A stretch of 61,553 bases of DNA from Myxococcota bacterium (lineage in GTDB: Bacteria > Myxococcota_A > Polyangia > Polyangiales > JANWZI01), in NCBI GenBank assembly GCA_025054695.1, contig JANWZI010000011.1:1-61553 (forward strand), in the 5' to 3' direction. Numbering within the stretch: position 1 is the stretch's first letter; every line of letters begins with the position of its first letter. The position numbers and the translations under genes are program-made. Shown in pieces: positions 58,504 to 61,553 of this stretch. The notes beneath the pieces are model-generated. The model was given only the letters and a program-made list of their open reading frames with translations. It was not told where the DNA came from and did not search any database.

Positions 58504-61500
58504 ATGTGGCAGCCGGTTCGACCCGACGTACGCTGGCCGGAGCTCGAGCGGGACGTGCTGCGCCTGTGGCGGGAGCAGCGAATCTTCGAGCGAGCCCTCG
58601 AGGCCCGACGCGACGGTGAGCCTTTCGTCTTCTACGAAGGTCCGCCGACCGCCAACGGATTGCCGCACGCGGGATCGGTCCTGACGCGCGTCATGAAAGA
58701 CGTCTTCCTGCGCTATCAGACGATGCTCGGACGCTACGTGCCGCGTCGAGCAGGCTGGGACACGCACGGGCTGCCGGTCGAGGTCGAGGTCGAAAAGGAA
58801 CTGGGCATCCACGGCCGCGCGGGCATCGAGCGCTACGGCGTCGAAGCGTTCACGCGCCGCTGCATGGACTCGGTGTTCCGCTACATCGACGCATGGCGGT
58901 CGATGAGCGAGCGCATCGGCTTCTGGATGGACTTCGACCAGCCGTACGTGACGTTCCACGAAAGCTACGTCGAGAGCGTCTGGTGGTCACTCGCGCAGCT
59001 CTTCGAGCGCGGCCTGCTCTACCAGGACTACAAGGTGGTCTGGTGGTGGCCCCAGGGCGGCACGGCGCTGTCGGCCGGGGAGGTGGGCCTGGGCTACCGA
59101 ACCGTCGACGATCCGTCCGTCTTCGTGCGATTCCCCGTGCACGGCGCACCGCGCACGAGCCTTCTCGCCTGGACCACGACACCGTGGACACTCCCGAGCC
59201 ACGTCGCGCTCGCCGTCCATCCCGACGCGAGCTACGTCACGGTCGAGCTCGACGACGGCGAGCGACTGATCCTCGCCGAGGCGCGCCTCGAGCCCACGCT
59301 CGGCGGCCGACCGCACCGCGTCGTGGAGCACCGCACGGGCCGCGAGCTTTGTAATCTATCTTACGATCCACCGTTCCGCTACGCCGAGCCCGAAGGGGGA
59401 CGCGCGTTCGTCGTCGTCGACGCCGCGTTCGTCGCCCTGGACTCCGGAACGGGCATCGTCCACGTCGCACCCGCCTTCGGCGAGGACGACTTCCGGCTTC
59501 GACGCGAGCGCGGCCTGGGGTTCCTGCAATTGCTGGAGCCCGACGGGCGCTTCCCGGCCGTGGTGCGCGACTTCGCCGGACGCTTCTGCAAGGAGGCCGA
59601 CCGCGACATCCTGCGGTCGCTGCGCGCGCGCGGGCTGCTCTTCCGCGAGGAGACGTATCGCCACGAATACCCCTTCTGCTGGAGGGCGCCGTCGGACCCG
59701 CTGATCCAGTACGCACGCCGCTCCTGGTTCATCCGCACCACGGCGCTCGTCGACCGGATGATCGCCAACCACGAGACGATCCGGTGGCAGCCCGAGCACG
59801 TGCGCGACGGGCGCATGGGGATGTTCCTGCGCAGCAACGTCGACTGGGCGCTTTCGCGCGAACGCTTCTGGGGAACGCCGCTGCCGATCTGGGTCAACGA
59901 CGAGACGGGCCGGATGGAGGCCATCGGCTCGGTGGCCGAGCTACTCGCGCGCAACGAGCGCGCCTTCGACGGCTTCGAGGAGGCGCGAAGGGCCGATCCG
60001 ACGCTCAGCCCCCATCTTCGCGTGCACAAGCCCTGGATCGACGCCGTCACCTATCGCAAAGCGGGCGAGCCCGGAGTCTATCGGCGGGTGCCCGACGTGA
60101 TCGACTGCTGGTACGACTCGGGCGCCATGCCGTTCGCGCAGCACGGCTGGCCCCATCGCAACGCCGTGGCCTTCGAGCGGCAGTTCCCGGCGCACTTCAT
60201 CACGGAGGCCATCGACCAGACGCGCGGCTGGTTCTATTCGCTGCTCGCCATCAGCACCCTGCTGTTTCCCGATCGGCCCGGTCCCCATCCGTTCCGCAGT
60301 TGTCTCGTCCTGGGCCACGTGACCGACGAGCGGGGGCACAAACAGAGCAAGTCGCGCGGCAACTACACCGATCCGATGCTGCTCATCGAGCAGCACGGAG
60401 CCGACGCGTTCCGCTGGAGCCTGTACACGCACGGCGCCCCCGGCCAGAACATCCGCTTCACGAACGAGGCGCCGGTCGAAGCGCTGCGGGGATTCCTGCT
60501 CAAGGTCTGGAACGTGCACGCGTTCCTGACGACCTACGCGGCCATCGACCGCTGGGATCCGCGCGCGACGCGCCCTGCACTGCCCGAGCGGCACGTGCTC
60601 GATCGGTGGATCCTCGCCGAACTGGACGATACGGTGCGCGCCGTCCGCGCGAGTCTCGACGGGCTCGATCCGCAGCAAGCGGCGCTGCGGCTCGAGGCGT
60701 TCGTCGACGCGCTCAGCAACTGGTACGTCCGACGCATCCGTTGCCGCGTCTGGGCCGAGGGGCTCGGGCCGGACAAGCAGGCGGCGCACGCGACCCTGCA
60801 CGAGACGATGGTCACGCTCGCGCGGCTGCTCGCTCCGTTCACACCGTTCCTCGCCGAGCGGCTGCACGAGGATCTGGTGCGGCGTTTCGATCCCGGTGCG
60901 CCTGCCTCGGTCCATCTGGAACCGTTTCCCGAACCCGATCCCCAGCGGCTGGACGAACCGTTGCGCGCGCAGCTCGCGGTCGCGCGATCGGTCGTGGCCC
61001 TCGCCGGCCGTGTGCGGACCGAGCACCGCATCCGCGTCCGTCAGCCCCTTCGCCGCGCAGTGTGCATCCTCGCCCGGGTCGAGGAGCGCGAGGCCCTCGA
61101 GCGGTTCGCCGACGACGTGCGCGACGAGATCAACGTCCACGACCTGCTCGTGACCTCCGACGCCGGTCCGTACGTTCGCCACGAGCTGCTGCCCAACTAT
61201 CGGCTCCTCGGTCCGCGTCTGGGGCCCGCCCTTCCAGCCTTGCGCGCAGCGTTGCAGTCGGCCGATGCCGCGGCGCTCGCGGCGCGGCTGCAAGCGGGTC
61301 AGCCGGCCGACCTGGTCCTCGCCGACGGGGCCGAGGTGCGCCTCGAGCCCGACGACGTGCAGGTCCGGCTGCACGCGCGCGAGGGGTTCGCTGCGGCCTC
61401 CGACCGGGGTCGCGTGGTCGTTCTGGACACGCGGATCGACGAGGAGCTACGGAGCGAGGGGATGGCCCGCGAGCTCGTCAGCCGTCTCAACCAGGTCCGC

Positions 61501-61553
61501 AAGTCGATGCAGCTGCCCTACGAGGCGCGCATCGAGGTGCGCTACGAGGCGGC
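58504..61553 (+). CDS. ileS: Isoleucine--tRNA ligase (type 2), 3' end beyond window
   Basis: Charges tRNA-Ile. 1016 codons are visible, with perhaps 20-40 missing. EGPPTANGLPHAGSVLTRVMKD is the HIGH region, GWDTHGLPVEVEVEKELGI, LLAWTTTPWTLPSHVALAV and TGIVHVAPAFGEDD (editing domain), FITEAIDQTRGWFYSLLAIS, and GHKQSKSRGNYTDP (KMSKS region). It is of the long, eukaryote/archaeal-like type 2 (no C-terminal zinc Cys seen so far). Two signatures are altered: HIGH reads HAGS (residues 55-58) and KMSKS reads KQSKS (613-617). The ATG at 58504 follows an AAGG-containing stretch. No T-box or leader structure is visible upstream. Confidence 0.95.
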   Translation, partial: MWQPVRPDVRWPELERDVLRLWREQRIFERALEARRDGEPFVFYEGPPTANGLPHAGSVLTRVMKDVFLRYQTMLGRYVPRRAGWDTHGLPVEVEVEKELGIHGRAGIERYGVEAFTRRCMDSVFRYIDAWRSMSERIGFWMDFDQPYVTFHESYVESVWWSLAQLFERGLLYQDYKVVWWWPQGGTALSAGEVGLGYRTVDDPSVFVRFPVHGAPRTSLLAWTTTPWTLPSHVALAVHPDASYVTVELDDGERLILAEARLEPTLGGRPHRVVEHRTGRELCNLSYDPPFRYAEPEGGRAFVVVDAAFVALDSGTGIVHVAPAFGEDDFRLRRERGLGFLQLLEPDGRFPAVVRDFAGRFCKEADRDILRSLRARGLLFREETYRHEYPFCWRAPSDPLIQYARRSWFIRTTALVDRMIANHETIRWQPEHVRDGRMGMFLRSNVDWALSRERFWGTPLPIWVNDETGRMEAIGSVAELLARNERAFDGFEEARRADPTLSPHLRVHKPWIDAVTYRKAGEPGVYRRVPDVIDCWYDSGAMPFAQHGWPHRNAVAFERQFPAHFITEAIDQTRGWFYSLLAISTLLFPDRPGPHPFRSCLVLGHVTDERGHKQSKSRGNYTDPMLLIEQHGADAFRWSLYTHGAPGQNIRFTNEAPVEALRGFLLKVWNVHAFLTTYAAIDRWDPRATRPALPERHVLDRWILAELDDTVRAVRASLDGLDPQQAALRLEAFVDALSNWYVRRIRCRVWAEGLGPDKQAAHATLHETMVTLARLLAPFTPFLAERLHEDLVRRFDPGAPASVHLEPFPEPDPQRLDEPLRAQLAVARSVVALAGRVRTEHRIRVRQPLRRAVCILARVEEREALERFADDVRDEINVHDLLVTSDAGPYVRHELLPNYRLLGPRLGPALPALRAALQSADAAALAARLQAGQPADLVLADGAEVRLEPDDVQVRLHAREGFAAASDRGRVVVLDTRIDEELRSEGMARELVSRLNQVRKSMQLPYEARIEVRYEA

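Overview
The window is about 61.5 kb of very GC-rich DNA with dense bacterial coding. It looks like Myxococcota, most likely the Polyangia side. The signs are many short-signal lipoproteins with Asp-Ala-Gly-type linkers, Cys-rich secreted proteins, an OmpA protein with thrombospondin type-3 repeats, an AgmX-type C-terminal domain, and a large sigma-54 activator fused to ATPase and TPR domains. This placement rests on protein style, not on a marker tree. Both ends look like contig edges: the left end has a 12-G run inside a broken reading frame, and the right end stops inside ileS. I saw no insertion sequence, prophage, CRISPR array or rRNA gene.

Layout. 1-4.2 kb: lipoprotein fragments at the edge, then tRNA-Val(GAC)-thrS-infC-terB-like on the minus strand. 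4.4-11.7 kb: tRNA-Val(CAC), meaB, two large lipoproteins and a RecD2-type helicase. 11.6-18 kb: a serine hydrolase with a basic tail, then an exbB-exbD-tonB set followed by an OmpA/TSP3 protein. 18-23 kb: tRNA-Glu, tRNA-Lys, ogt, small Cys-rich lipoproteins, a ceramide-glucosyltransferase-like enzyme and a thioredoxin-fold protein. 23.5-30 kb: glyS, ppdK and hutF. 30-38.3 kb: lipoproteins, a TPR protein, a VWA-like lipoprotein, ligA, a class-V aminotransferase and an FkbM methyltransferase. 38.3-43.7 kb: a 1267-residue sigma-54 activator with a partner lipoprotein, and a PhoX-like protein. 44-52 kb: a minus-strand operon in the order pseudokinase, YscJ-like lipoprotein, ABC ATPase, permease, permease, ABC ATPase, MCE protein, sugar nucleotidyltransferase. 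52-61.5 kb: tRNA-Thr, mntP, a Cys-repeat surface protein, an LPG-synthase-TM-type membrane protein, a DUF4388/J-domain protein and a type-2 ileS.

Two things stand out. First, the 44-52 kb operon encodes an MCE (Mla-like) lipid transporter with two different permeases and two different ATPases. Their motif defects are complementary: one has a ruined ABC signature, the other has lost the H-loop histidine. That is the pattern of a heterodimer with one consensus and one degenerate ATP site. It is co-transcribed with a YscJ-type ring lipoprotein and a membrane-anchored pseudokinase. Second, the intergenic DNA carries a dispersed family of degenerate 6-bp tandem arrays (consensus DCTCGG, D = A/G/T). 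Nearly all lie 3-175 bp downstream of a stop codon, and isolated copies fold into short hairpins. I know of no named element that matches them.

Genes are often tightly coupled by GTGA or ATGA overlaps (thrS/infC, meaB/lipoprotein, sigma-54 activator/lipoprotein, the transporter operon). All four tRNA promoters I could propose have a TTGAC- or TTGCA-type -35 and a TA-starting -10.
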